In this document: positions 42,849 to 51,798 of the stretch, in pieces
Layout: every line of letters begins with the position of its first letter
Position numbering within the stretch: position 1 is the first letter of the stretch
Origin: Bacteroidales bacterium
GTDB lineage: Bacteria > Bacteroidota > Bacteroidia > Bacteroidales > UBA932
Reading direction: 5' to 3'
NCBI GenBank assembly: GCA_017446775.1
Contig: JAFSQE010000015.1
Location: 1-64,000, forward strand
Length of the DNA stretch: 64,000 nucleotides
Made by a program: the position numbers and the translations under genes
The notes under the pieces: generated by a model
Database searches by the model: none
What the model saw: the letters and a program-made list of their open reading frames with translations, nothing else
Told to the model about the DNA's origin: nothing

Positions 42849-42880
42849 TTGGTGAATACCTATATAAATCGCTAATTTTG
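42849..42880 (+). promoter_or_regulatory. Promoter of the nadK unit
   Basis: TTG at 42849-42851 (within TTTTTGG), a 21-base spacer and TAATTTTG at 42873-42880, a perfect -7 box. The predicted leader to the nadK ATG is about 17 bases. Confidence 0.75.
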
Positions 42881-42900
42881 GGGTTCAAAATTAAACGCCG

Positions 42901-43719
42901 ATGACAATAGCTATTTACGGACGCAATATCGACAAGGACGATGCCAAAGTGTGGTTTCTGCTTGGCAGACTTGCCGCCGGCGGTGCCAGGACCTACTTCT
43001 GCACCGGCGATTTGCAGCCCGGCACCGACATGGTGCTGGCGCTTGGCGGTGACGGTACCTTCCTGCGTGCGATAAACATGCTCCACGGCCGCGATATCCC
43101 CATCGCCGGGATCAACTTCGGCCGGCTCGGATTCCTTACATCGGCAAAGGTAGAAGAGGGGGAGAATACCTGGATAGAGGATCTGCTAAGCGGCAATTAT
43201 TCCATACAGAAGCGCCTGCTGCTCAAGGTCAGCTCCCCGGCGACCCCGCACGGAATCTATCCGTATGCACTCAATGAGTTCTCGATACAGCGGCAGAGTC
43301 CGGCCATGCTCCGCATAGAGGTAAGCATCGATGGCGCTCCGCTGCCCGCATATTGGGCAGACGGCGTGGTCGTATCGACCCCTACAGGCAGCACTGCGTA
43401 TTCTCTGAGTGTAGGCGGGCCAATAGTTACCCCCGACTCTGATGTGCTTATTATCGCCCCCATCGCCCCGCACAACCTCATCGTGCGCCCTATAGTGGCG
43501 CCTGCGGGTGCAAATCTGGAGATTTCGTTCACCTCCAAGGCTGCGCAGACCGCAGTGGTTACCCTTGACAATACATCGTTCACCGCGCCGGTTTCCAGCA
43601 GGTTTACAATTGGCAGGGCCGATTTCGAGGCCAACTGCATCACCTTCAACACCGGCGGGTTCATAGATGCCCTTAAACACAAGCTCCTTTGGGGAGAAGA
43701 CAAACGCAACTCCTTTTAG
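42901..43719 (+). CDS. nadK: NAD kinase
   Basis: Phosphorylates NAD to NADP. 272 residues: the GGDGTFLRA motif near residue 45 with the catalytic Asp, INFGRLGFLTSAKVEE, the NE/S-type region YALNEFSIQR and the signature DGVVVSTPTGSTAYSLSVGGPIV. Cytosolic. It starts the rightward run nadK-uppS-bamA-skp-skp, an order often seen in Bacteroidetes. uppS begins after three bases. Confidence 0.96.
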   Translation: MTIAIYGRNIDKDDAKVWFLLGRLAAGGARTYFCTGDLQPGTDMVLALGGDGTFLRAINMLHGRDIPIAGINFGRLGFLTSAKVEEGENTWIEDLLSGNYSIQKRLLLKVSSPATPHGIYPYALNEFSIQRQSPAMLRIEVSIDGAPLPAYWADGVVVSTPTGSTAYSLSVGGPIVTPDSDVLIIAPIAPHNLIVRPIVAPAGANLEISFTSKAAQTAVVTLDNTSFTAPVSSRFTIGRADFEANCITFNTGGFIDALKHKLLWGEDKRNSF

Positions 43720-43722
43720 CCT

Positions 43723-44409
43723 ATGCAACCCAGCCACGTAACGATAATCATGGACGGCAACGGCCGCTGGGCGACGGCCCGCGGACTCTCCCGCAGCGAA
43801 GGTCACGCCGCCGGCGCGTCAAGCGTGCGTGAGTGCTGCCGTGCGGCCATCAAGGCGGGTGTGAAATACCTCAGCCTGTACACCTTCTCGCAGGAGAACT
43901 GGAAACGGCCCGAGGGCGAAGTAGATACCATAATGAGCCTGCTGGCCTCGAACATGGTATCCACCATGCCAGAGTTTGAGCAGAACAAGGTACGTTTCAA
44001 GGTGGTAGGCGACATGGACCGCCTCTCGCCGGAGCTCCGGAAACAGATAGCTGAGGCAGAAGAGCACACTGCGGCAAACGATGCCCTTACGCTGATACTT
44101 ATGTTCAGCTACAGCGGCAAGTGGGATATAGAACAGGCTGCAGAACGATATGCCAAGGCTTATGCGGCGGCCGGCGGCCCCCCTTCAGAACCCTTTGAGA
44201 GATACCTTGCCACGGCAGATATTCCCGACCCCGACCTGCTTATCCGCACCGGCGGGGAGCAGCGTATAAGCAACTATATGCTGTGGCAATGTGCATATAC
44301 CGAATTTTATTTTACCGACAAACTTTGGCCTGATTTTAGAGAAGACGACTTTGCGGCTGCTCTGGAAGATTTCAAGGGCCGGGACAGACGATTTGGAAAA
44401 GTGAACTGA
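43723..44409 (+). CDS. uppS: Isoprenyl transferase (undecaprenyl diphosphate synthase)
   Basis: Builds the C55 lipid carrier for peptidoglycan and O-antigen by cis-condensation of isopentenyl diphosphate units. 228 residues: HVTIIMDGNGRWA near the N-terminus with the catalytic Asp, GHAAGASSVRECC, YTFSQENWKRP, and the C-terminal signature DLLIRTGGEQRISNYMLWQCAYTEFYF. Its TGA stop overlaps the bamA ATG (TGATG), so the two are translationally coupled. Confidence 0.96.
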   Translation: MQPSHVTIIMDGNGRWATARGLSRSEGHAAGASSVRECCRAAIKAGVKYLSLYTFSQENWKRPEGEVDTIMSLLASNMVSTMPEFEQNKVRFKVVGDMDRLSPELRKQIAEAEEHTAANDALTLILMFSYSGKWDIEQAAERYAKAYAAAGGPPSEPFERYLATADIPDPDLLIRTGGEQRISNYMLWQCAYTEFYFTDKLWPDFREDDFAAALEDFKGRDRRFGKVN

Positions 44410-46928
44410 TGAGACGTTTTGCGATAATACTCCTGCTGGTTTTGTTGCCGTTTTTCTCTCACGCACAGGTGATTGAGGCGGGCGACATTACGGTTGATTA
44501 CGGCAAGCCCCAGACCTACGTCATCGGCGGTGTCTCGGTCTCCGGGAACCAGTATCTCGATGCCGAGCGCATCAAGGCTATGGTGGGTTTCCAGGTCGGG
44601 CGCAGCATCACCGTCCCCAGCGAAGAGATAGGCACCCGCCTGGCCGCCATCCTCAACCAGAAGAAATTCAGTGACGTCGGATTTTATATCGACTCGCTCT
44701 CGGTGGCGCGTGACACAGCCTGGCTGCGCATCGATGTAAAGGAGCGGCCACGCGTATCGGCCTGGCTGTATCACGGCGTGAAAAAGAGCGAGCAGGACGA
44801 CCTTAAGGAGAAGCTCAATCTCAAGCGCGGCGGGGAGTTGTCGGAATATGTGATATCTTCCTCAACAGGTGTTATTAAAAACTACTACAAGGAGAAAGGT
44901 TACAACAACGTAAAGGTTGACGTCAAAGCTGTAGAAGACAGCCTTATCAACAACGCCGTACGGGTGACCTTTGATGTCGACCGCGGCAAAAAGGTCAAGG
45001 TCCGCACCATCACATACGAGGGGGTCGACGGTATCGACAAATATCGTCTCGACAAATCCATGAAGAAGACCAAGGACCGTTCCTGGTACAACTTCTTCAA
45101 CAGCAAGAAATTCAACGAGCAGGAGTATCCCAACGACAAGGCTACGCTGATAGACGCCTTCAACGAGCGGGGCTATCGCGACGCCAAGATTGTAAAGGAT
45201 TCCATCTATACCATAGAAGAGGGTCGCCTGGGCATCAATTTCAAGATTGACCAGGGGCATCGGTACTACTTCCGCAATATCACATGGACCGGCAACTCTG
45301 TCTATACTGCCGATGCCCTTAACGAAGTTATCCGCATCGGAAAGGGTGATGTATACGACATCGTCACCCTGAATCACCGGCTTCAGGGCGGAGGCAAGGA
45401 GGGGGAGCAGTCTGTGGCTTCGCTGTATCGCGACTACGGCTATCTCTTCTTCAACGTCACTCCGGTAGAGACCAACATCGTGGGGGACTCTGTAGACGTG
45501 GAGATACGTTTGGTAGAGGGCAAGCAGGCCAAGTTCAACAACGTGATTATCAGCGGTAACAACATCACCAACGAGCGCGTTATCCGCCGTGCGGTGCACA
45601 CCCGTCCCGGATATCTCTACTCCCAGAGCGACTTTGAGCGTTCTATCCGCGAGCTTGGCACCATGAGCAATTTTGATGCGGAGAAGATAGTGGAGCAGGG
45701 GACAGGCTGGAATCTGATTCCGGACCCGATCAACAATACGGTGGATATCTCGTATAACGTAGAGGAGAAGTCCAACAGCCAGCTGGAGCTCTCCGGCGGC
45801 TGGGGTGCCCGCACCTTTGTGGGTACTGTCGGTATCAACTTCAGCAACTTCTCTACCCGCAACTTCTTCCGTAAAGAGGCCTGGAAGCCGGTGCCGCTGG
45901 GCGACAACCAGACGCTCGCTTTCCGCTACCAGACCAACGGAACCTATTACCAGGCTCTGTCCGCCAGCTTCGTAGAACCCTGGCTGTTTGGCAAGAAGCC
46001 CACTTCTTTCAGCATTTCGGCATATTTTACCCGCCAGACCAACTCGTACATCTCCAACTACTACGCCATCTATTCCGACGACAGGTGGATGGAGATCGGC
46101 GGTTTCTCCATCGGTCTGGGCAAGCGGCTAAAATGGCCGGACAATTATTTCACGCTGTACAATTCGCTGGGATGGCAATTCTACAACCTGCAGGACTGGT
46201 ATAGCTATTATGTGTTTACCGATGGCCGGTACAACAACCTCAACTATACCCTTTCGCTCTCCCGCCAGTCGATAGACCAGCAGATCTATCCCCGTGTCGG
46301 GCAGGATCTGACCTTCAGCCTGCAGCTCACGCCGCCCTATTCGCTGCTGCGCGGAAAGGATATCGATTACAGCTCGCTCAGCGACCAGGATCACTACCGC
46401 TGGCTGGAATACAACAAATGGACCTTCTCCGGCCGCAACTATGTCTCCATCTGGAAAGACCTGGTGCTGATGACGGCGGTGCACTTCGGCTATCTTGGAT
46501 ACTACAACCGCAAGTGGGGCTACTCCCCGTTCGAGGGCTTCCTGCTGGGCGGCGACGGTATGTCGGGCTATAATACCTATGGCAACGACGTGATTTCGCT
46601 GCGTGGTTATGAAGATTATTCGCTGACGCCATATATCAATGGTGCGTACGCCGGTAATGTTTACGACAAGTTCACGGTAGAGCTGCGCTACCCGATAATC
46701 CTCAAGCCGCAGTCTACCATATTCGCCCTGGCATTCCTCGAAGGGGGTAACTGCTGGGCCGACATCCAGAGCTTCAACCCGTTCCAGATCAAGCGCAGCG
46801 CCGGAGTCGGCTTGCGTGTATTCCTCTCTGTGGTGGGTATGCTTGGTGTCGACTGGGGCTATGGCTTTGACGCCGGTCCAACCGAAGACAAGAGCCAGTT
46901 CCACTTTACAATCGGACAACAATTCTAA
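44409..46928 (+). CDS. bamA: Outer-membrane protein assembly factor BamA
   Basis: Omp85-family insertase for beta-barrel proteins. 839 residues with a signal peptide (MRRFAIILLLVLLPFFSHAQ), five POTRA domains from about residue 35 to 440 (for example GGVSVSGNQYLDAERIKAMVGFQVG, VRTITYEGVDGIDKYRLDKSM, FNNVIISGNNITNERVIRRAVHTRPG) and a C-terminal 16-strand barrel. The barrel includes the L6 motif as SLRGYEDYSLTPY (LRGY in place of VRGF) and ends in FTIGQQF with the C-terminal Phe. Its partners BamD (33.4 kb) and two Skp chaperones (immediately downstream) are in the window. Confidence 0.95.
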   Translation: MRRFAIILLLVLLPFFSHAQVIEAGDITVDYGKPQTYVIGGVSVSGNQYLDAERIKAMVGFQVGRSITVPSEEIGTRLAAILNQKKFSDVGFYIDSLSVARDTAWLRIDVKERPRVSAWLYHGVKKSEQDDLKEKLNLKRGGELSEYVISSSTGVIKNYYKEKGYNNVKVDVKAVEDSLINNAVRVTFDVDRGKKVKVRTITYEGVDGIDKYRLDKSMKKTKDRSWYNFFNSKKFNEQEYPNDKATLIDAFNERGYRDAKIVKDSIYTIEEGRLGINFKIDQGHRYYFRNITWTGNSVYTADALNEVIRIGKGDVYDIVTLNHRLQGGGKEGEQSVASLYRDYGYLFFNVTPVETNIVGDSVDVEIRLVEGKQAKFNNVIISGNNITNERVIRRAVHTRPGYLYSQSDFERSIRELGTMSNFDAEKIVEQGTGWNLIPDPINNTVDISYNVEEKSNSQLELSGGWGARTFVGTVGINFSNFSTRNFFRKEAWKPVPLGDNQTLAFRYQTNGTYYQALSASFVEPWLFGKKPTSFSISAYFTRQTNSYISNYYAIYSDDRWMEIGGFSIGLGKRLKWPDNYFTLYNSLGWQFYNLQDWYSYYVFTDGRYNNLNYTLSLSRQSIDQQIYPRVGQDLTFSLQLTPPYSLLRGKDIDYSSLSDQDHYRWLEYNKWTFSGRNYVSIWKDLVLMTAVHFGYLGYYNRKWGYSPFEGFLLGGDGMSGYNTYGNDVISLRGYEDYSLTPYINGAYAGNVYDKFTVELRYPIILKPQSTIFALAFLEGGNCWADIQSFNPFQIKRSAGVGLRVFLSVVGMLGVDWGYGFDAGPTEDKSQFHFTIGQQF

Positions 46929-46939
46929 AATATATAGTT

Positions 46940-47446
46940 ATGAAAAAGGTATTTGCTACTATCGCAGTCTGCTTTATGACATTTCTGTCGGCCTCTGCAC
47001 AGTCTGTAGGCTATGTTGATACTGAAAAGATTCTGAGCTGCATACAGGAATACCTGGATGCACAGAACGAACTGAATACCCTTGCAGAGAAATACAAGGC
47101 AGATATTCAGAAAGATGTTGATGAAATAGACGCTCTCTATCGCGACTATATGGGCAAGAAGGCCTCTATGTCGGCCTCTGCACAGCAGTCAAAGGAGAAC
47201 GAGATAATTGCCAAAGAGAAAGCTTTGAAAGAGAAGGAAGAGAGCTATTTTGGTGAAGAAGGTATCCTTACCAAACGCTCAGAAAAGCTGATCTCTCCCA
47301 TTCAGGAGGTTGTGGAAGAGGCCATAAACAAGGTGGCTGAATCCCGCGGCTGCTCTATGGTGATTGATGTCACGGTAGCCACCGGCGTCGTTTACAAGAA
47401 TCCCAAATACGACTTGACGAACGCAGTGATAGATTATTTAAGATAA
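46940..47446 (+). CDS. OmpH/Skp-family periplasmic chaperone
   Basis: 168 residues with a signal peptide (MKKVFATIAVCFMTFLSASAQ). The mature protein starts SVGYVDTEKILSCIQEY, the OmpH beta-strand. A charged coiled-coil hairpin (about 45-125) follows, then VDVTVATGVVYKNPKYDLTNAVIDYL. The family is inferred to escort unfolded outer-membrane proteins across the periplasm to BamA, encoded 11 bases upstream. First of two tandem paralogs. Confidence 0.9.
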   Translation: MKKVFATIAVCFMTFLSASAQSVGYVDTEKILSCIQEYLDAQNELNTLAEKYKADIQKDVDEIDALYRDYMGKKASMSASAQQSKENEIIAKEKALKEKEESYFGEEGILTKRSEKLISPIQEVVEEAINKVAESRGCSMVIDVTVATGVVYKNPKYDLTNAVIDYLR

Positions 47447-47456
47447 CAGTATAATT

Positions 47457-47996
47457 ATGAAAAAATTCGCACTAGTAGTTTTAGCGGCCTTCTTTACGGT
47501 GGCCTTGTCGGCACAGACAGTAAAATTCGGCCATATCAACACATCCGAACTGGTAAGCCTTATGGCAGAGACCGATTCTGCAAGGGTACAGCTCCAGGCA
47601 TATCAGAAAGAACTGATAGACGAGATGGAGACGATGCAGACCGAATACAACAATAAACTCAACACATATCAGCAGAAACAGGCAACCTGGACCGCAGCCA
47701 TCAAGGAGTCAAAGGAGGCGGAGCTTATCGAGATGCAGCAGCGTCTGCAGCAGTTCCAGCAGACCGCGCAGCAGGATCTCGCCCAGCTGGAGCAGAATCT
47801 CTATGCCCCTATCGTTACAAAGGCTCGGGATGCCGTTTCCAAGATAGCAAAGGAGAAAGGGCTTTCGTTCGTATTTGAAATCTCTGCCAACCCCGTTGTC
47901 TATTACAACGAGGCGCAGAGCCTGGATCTGCTGCCGCTGGCAAAGGCAGCCCTTGGCGTGCCTGCAGAGAAGGTGGCTCCCACCCAGATACAGTAG
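47457..47996 (+). CDS. OmpH/Skp-family periplasmic chaperone (second copy)
   Basis: 179 residues with a signal peptide (MKKFALVVLAAFFTVALSAQ). Mature TVKFGHINTSELVSLM is followed by a Gln-rich coiled coil (about 50-120, LQAYQKELIDEMETMQTEYN, MQQRLQQFQQTAQQDL). The C-terminal FVFEISANPVVYYNEAQSLDLLPLAKAALG matches the Skp closing strands. It begins 10 bases after its paralog and is only weakly similar to it, so the duplication is old. A 29-base hairpin and 85 bases separate it from korA. Confidence 0.9.
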   Translation: MKKFALVVLAAFFTVALSAQTVKFGHINTSELVSLMAETDSARVQLQAYQKELIDEMETMQTEYNNKLNTYQQKQATWTAAIKESKEAELIEMQQRLQQFQQTAQQDLAQLEQNLYAPIVTKARDAVSKIAKEKGLSFVFEISANPVVYYNEAQSLDLLPLAKAALGVPAEKVAPTQIQ

Positions 47997-48027
47997 TCCT
48001 TTCCTGGATAAGACAATTCTTTTTTAG

Positions 48028-48056
48028 GTGAGGGGAATCGATGCGATTGCCCTCAC
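48028..48056 (+). other. Strong hairpin in the skp-korA gap
   Basis: GTGAGGG (48028-48034) pairs with CCCTCAC (48050-48056), and inside it AATCG pairs with CGATT around an ATG loop, with one G-G mismatch. There is no T-run after it, so it is not a standard terminator on the plus strand. The T-run lies before it. It may be a processing site or attenuator ahead of korAB; no TAnnTTTG box is visible in this 85-base gap. Confidence 0.6.
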
Positions 48057-48081
48057 TTGCTGTTAAAGCCAAAATCATACT

Positions 48082-49917
48082 ATGAATCACAAAGTTATTG
48101 ATGCAAAGGATGTTGTAATCCGTTTCTGCGGCGATTCCGGCGACGGTATGCAACTCACCGGCACCCTGTTCGCCGATGCATCTGCGCTCTACGGTAACGA
48201 GATTTCCACATTCCCTGATTATCCTGCAGAGATACGCGCCCCTCAGGGCACTGTCTCCGGCGTTTCCGGCTTCCAGGTGCACTTTGGCAGCGAAGGGGTC
48301 AACACCCCAGGTGACTACTGCGACGTGCTGGTGGCCATGAACCCTGCCGCACTCAAGGCAAATGCCAAGTGGGCAAAGAGCACAGCTACCATCATTGTCG
48401 ATGTGGATGCGTTTACAGAGGCGCTGCTCAAAAAGGCGGGCTTTGCTACCGACGACCCGGCAGCCGAGCTCCATATAGAAGACCGCTACATTATCTGGGC
48501 CCCCATCACCAGCCTCACCAAAGAGAGCCTGGCCGACAGTGGCCTCGATCCCAAGTCGATACTTCGCTCAAAGAACATGTTCACCCTGGGTATGTGCTTC
48601 TACCTGTTCAACAGGCCGCTGGACTATACCTACGCGTATCTTGAGAAGAAGTTCGGCAAGAAGAAACCGCAGCTTGTAGAACCCAACAAGAAAGTGTTGT
48701 TCGATGGCTTCAACTATGCCGCCAACATCCAGGCGATAGCCAACACCTATACGGTAGCTCCGGCAGACTTGCCCAAGGGTACCTACCGCAACATCAACGG
48801 CAACCAGGCAGTGGCCTGGGGCCTTATCGCAGCGGCAGAGAAGGCCGGACTGCAGCTCTTCTGCGGCTCTTACCCCATAACCCCCGCGACCGCTATCCTG
48901 GAAGAGCTTGCTATCCATAAGAACTTGAACGTCAAGACGATGCAGGCAGAGGACGAGATTGCCGGCATCTGCACCGCCATCGGTGCCGCTTACGGCGGCG
49001 CCCTGGCAGTTACCACCACCTCCGGCCCCGGCCTCAGCCTCAAGAGCGAGGCGATGGGGTTGGCTGTTATCACAGAGCTCCCGCTGGTGATTGTGGATGT
49101 GCAGCGCAGCGGCCCCTCAACCGGTATCCCCACCAAGACAGAGCAGACCGACCTGGCTCAGGCGCTCTACGGACGCAACGGAGAGTGCCCCGTCTGCATA
49201 GTTGCGGCTCACTCCCCGTCCAACTGCTTTGATGCTGCTTTCAACGCTGCCAAGCTGGCGCTGGAGCATATGATGCCCGTTATCCTGCTTACAGAGGGGT
49301 TCCTTGGCAACGGCAGCGAGCCGTGGAGAATCCCTTCCATGAAGGATTATCCCGCAATCAAGCCGCCGGTTATAGATTCTTGCGAAGGTGCGTTCAAACC
49401 GTTCGAGCGTGACCCCAAGACCTTCGTGCGCTCATGGGCACTCCCTGGAAAGGCTGGCCTGGAGCACCGCGTGGGAGGTTTGGAGAAGAACCCGGTGGGT
49501 ACGATTTCCAGTGACCCCGAGAACCACGCCTTCATGGTTGCCCAGCGTGCCGCAAAGGTGGCTGCCGTGGCAGATTGTATCCCCGAGGTTGAGGTTATCG
49601 GCGAGTCCTCGGCCGATTTGCTGTTGGTGGGCTGGGGTGGTACTTTTGGCCATCTGTACACTGCAACAAAGCAATTGCAGGCAGAGGGCAAAAAGGTTTC
49701 CCTGGCGCATTTCGACTATATCAATCCGCTGCCCAAGAATACTGCAGAGGTGTTCAAAAACTTCAAGAAGATTATGGTGTGCGAGCTCAACGCCGGCCAG
49801 TTTGCAGACTACCTGCGCGCCCGTCTGCCGGAGTTCAAATATCTGCAATACAACAAGGTGCAGGGTCAGCCGTTCATCGTAGAAGAGATTGTGGATGCAG
49901 CTAAAGCTATTTTATAA
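48082..49917 (+). CDS. korA: 2-oxoacid:ferredoxin oxidoreductase, fused gamma-alpha subunit
   Basis: 611 residues. The N-terminal gamma domain (FCGDSGDGMQLTGTLFADAS, PAEIRAPQGTVSGVSGFQVHFG) is fused to the alpha pyrimidine domain (ISGNQAVAWGL-like INGNQAVAWGLIAAAEKAGL, YPITPATAILEELA, TTTSGPGLSLKSEAMGLA). With KorB it decarboxylates a 2-oxoacid, most likely 2-oxoglutarate, to the CoA thioester and reduces ferredoxin. It may also run reductively. No ferredoxin domain is fused, so electrons go to a separate ferredoxin. KorB follows after 13 bases. Confidence 0.93.
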   Translation: MNHKVIDAKDVVIRFCGDSGDGMQLTGTLFADASALYGNEISTFPDYPAEIRAPQGTVSGVSGFQVHFGSEGVNTPGDYCDVLVAMNPAALKANAKWAKSTATIIVDVDAFTEALLKKAGFATDDPAAELHIEDRYIIWAPITSLTKESLADSGLDPKSILRSKNMFTLGMCFYLFNRPLDYTYAYLEKKFGKKKPQLVEPNKKVLFDGFNYAANIQAIANTYTVAPADLPKGTYRNINGNQAVAWGLIAAAEKAGLQLFCGSYPITPATAILEELAIHKNLNVKTMQAEDEIAGICTAIGAAYGGALAVTTTSGPGLSLKSEAMGLAVITELPLVIVDVQRSGPSTGIPTKTEQTDLAQALYGRNGECPVCIVAAHSPSNCFDAAFNAAKLALEHMMPVILLTEGFLGNGSEPWRIPSMKDYPAIKPPVIDSCEGAFKPFERDPKTFVRSWALPGKAGLEHRVGGLEKNPVGTISSDPENHAFMVAQRAAKVAAVADCIPEVEVIGESSADLLLVGWGGTFGHLYTATKQLQAEGKKVSLAHFDYINPLPKNTAEVFKNFKKIMVCELNAGQFADYLRARLPEFKYLQYNKVQGQPFIVEEIVDAAKAIL

Positions 49918-49930
49918 GGAGGGTACAGTT

Positions 49931-50944
49931 ATGAAATATACAGCACAAGATTTCAAGAGTAATCAGGAAGTTCGCTGGTGCCCCGGCTGCGGCGACCACG
50001 CGGTTCTGGCAGCACTGCAGCGCGCGCTCCCGACGGTGAGCGAATCGCTGGACCTTCCCAAAGAGAAATTCGTGGTAGTATCGGGTATCGGCTGCTCCAG
50101 CCGCCTGCCGTATTACATGGATACCTTCGGCTTCCACGGCATTCACGGCCGCGCCACTGCGCTCTCTACAGGCCTTAAGGTGGCCCGTCCGGAACTTTGC
50201 GTATGGCAGGCCTGCGGCGACGGTGATGCCCTGGCAATCGGCGGTAATCACTTCATTCACGCCATCCGCCGCAATGTCGATCTTAACATAATCCTTTTCA
50301 ACAACCAGATATACGGTCTTACCAAGGGTCAGTACAGCCCCACATCCAAGTTTGGCGCAATCACCAAGACATCCCCTTACGGCACCGTGGAGAATCCTTT
50401 CACACCGGGTCAGCTGGTTCTGGGAGCCCGCGGCACATTCTTCGCCCGCGGCATGGACGTGGAGATGAAGACCAACCAGGAGATTTTCCTGGCCGCTGCG
50501 CTTCACAAGGGGGCGTCGGTGTGCGAGATGCTGGTCAACTGCATGATTTTCAACGACGGCGCTCACGCTGCCATCTCTGCACGGGAGGTCCGTGCAGATA
50601 AGACCATCACTCTGCGTGACGGCGAGAAGATGATTTTCGGCGCCAACAACGATAAGGGTATCGTGCTGGAAAACGGCGCGCTGAAGGCTGTGACAATCGG
50701 GCAGGACGGCTACACCATGGACGATATCCTGGTGCACCATGCCGACACCCGCGACACCTTCCTGCACAGCATGCTCATCGATATGAAGGGAGACCTTCCG
50801 GTAGCGCTGGGCGTTATCCGCAATGTCGAGGATACCACATACGACGAGAATGTAGAAAAGCAGCTGCAGGAGGTTACCGCTGCCGCCAAGGTGCATTCAG
50901 TAGACGAGCTGCTGCACAGCGGCTCTACAGGGGAGGTGAAATAG
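49931..50944 (+). CDS. korB: 2-oxoacid:ferredoxin oxidoreductase, beta subunit
   Basis: 337 residues. RWCPGCGDHAVL has Cys17 and Cys20, which with a later cysteine bind the [4Fe-4S] cluster. The ThDP site is in GDGDALAIGGNHFIHAIRRN and IILFNNQIYGLTKGQYSPT. It is the ThDP-binding partner of KorA. ATG 49931 is chosen over an in-frame upstream ATG at 49889 inside korA because a strong AAGGAGGG ribosome-binding site (49916-49923) precedes it and the family starts here. Two dehydrogenase genes follow closely. Confidence 0.94.
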   Translation: MKYTAQDFKSNQEVRWCPGCGDHAVLAALQRALPTVSESLDLPKEKFVVVSGIGCSSRLPYYMDTFGFHGIHGRATALSTGLKVARPELCVWQACGDGDALAIGGNHFIHAIRRNVDLNIILFNNQIYGLTKGQYSPTSKFGAITKTSPYGTVENPFTPGQLVLGARGTFFARGMDVEMKTNQEIFLAAALHKGASVCEMLVNCMIFNDGAHAAISAREVRADKTITLRDGEKMIFGANNDKGIVLENGALKAVTIGQDGYTMDDILVHHADTRDTFLHSMLIDMKGDLPVALGVIRNVEDTTYDENVEKQLQEVTAAAKVHSVDELLHSGSTGEVK

Positions 50945-50946
50945 GG

Positions 50947-51789
50947 ATGAAGACTATCGTCATCACCGGAGCAACTTCCGGTATCGGTCTTGAGACGGCC
51001 AGACTGTTTGCAGCAGCCGGCTATCGGGTGCTGGCCGTTGGCCACAGCACCGCCAATTGCGAAAAGGCAAACAGCGACATAAAGTCCACCTGTCCGGAGG
51101 CGATGCTTGCCTGGTTTGCTGAAGATCTGATGCAACAGCGTGAAGTAGAGCGCGTGGCGGGAGAAATCAAGGCTTTCCTTGCCAAAGAAGGGGTGGAGTC
51201 GCTTTACGCTCTGATAAACAATGCCGGTTGCGCCAGAAGTTGGTACATGACTACAGAAGATGGCTATGAACAGCAGTTTGCCCTCAACCATCTTGCGGGA
51301 TTCAAACTTACCTGCGAACTGCTGCCTTATCTTTTGAAAGAGGGGGGCAGGGTAATCATGACCAGCAGCGAATCGCACACCGGAATCAAGGTTCACTGGA
51401 ACGACGTGATGCTGCGCCGGCGATATAATCCGCTCACAGCCTACAAGCAGTCAAAGCTATGCAATCTGCTGTTTGCCAAGGGTCTGAACGACCGTTATGC
51501 GTCGGCCGGCCTGCATGCATATGGCGTGGACCCCGGCCTGGTCAAGACCGATATCGGCAACAAGACGGCGGGCATAGTGGATATCTTCTGGAAATTCCGT
51601 AAGCGCCACGGCGTGTCCCCGACTATCCCTGCAAAGAACTATCTGTTCATCTGCGAACAGCCGGAGCCGCCCCAATGGCTCTACTGGTATCTGTGCAGGG
51701 AGCAGAAATACAGCCGACAGGTCACAAGCGAAAATGCCACCCGGCTTTTTGAGCTGAGTGAAAAGCTCTGCGGCATCAGTTACAAATAA
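50947..51789 (+). CDS. Short-chain dehydrogenase/reductase
   Basis: 280 residues with the Rossmann TGATSGIGLETARLF at the N-terminus, NNAG near residue 95, catalytic Ser in MTSSESHTG and the YKQSK Tyr/Lys pair. The length and a C-terminal extension (LYWYLCREQKYSRQV) resemble the retinol-dehydrogenase-like subgroup. The substrate is unknown. It starts two bases after the korB stop, so it is part of that transcript, but no functional link with 2-oxoacid oxidation is known to me. Confidence 0.85.
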   Translation: MKTIVITGATSGIGLETARLFAAAGYRVLAVGHSTANCEKANSDIKSTCPEAMLAWFAEDLMQQREVERVAGEIKAFLAKEGVESLYALINNAGCARSWYMTTEDGYEQQFALNHLAGFKLTCELLPYLLKEGGRVIMTSSESHTGIKVHWNDVMLRRRYNPLTAYKQSKLCNLLFAKGLNDRYASAGLHAYGVDPGLVKTDIGNKTAGIVDIFWKFRKRHGVSPTIPAKNYLFICEQPEPPQWLYWYLCREQKYSRQVTSENATRLFELSEKLCGISYK

Positions 51790-51798
51790 TTGTCTGCC

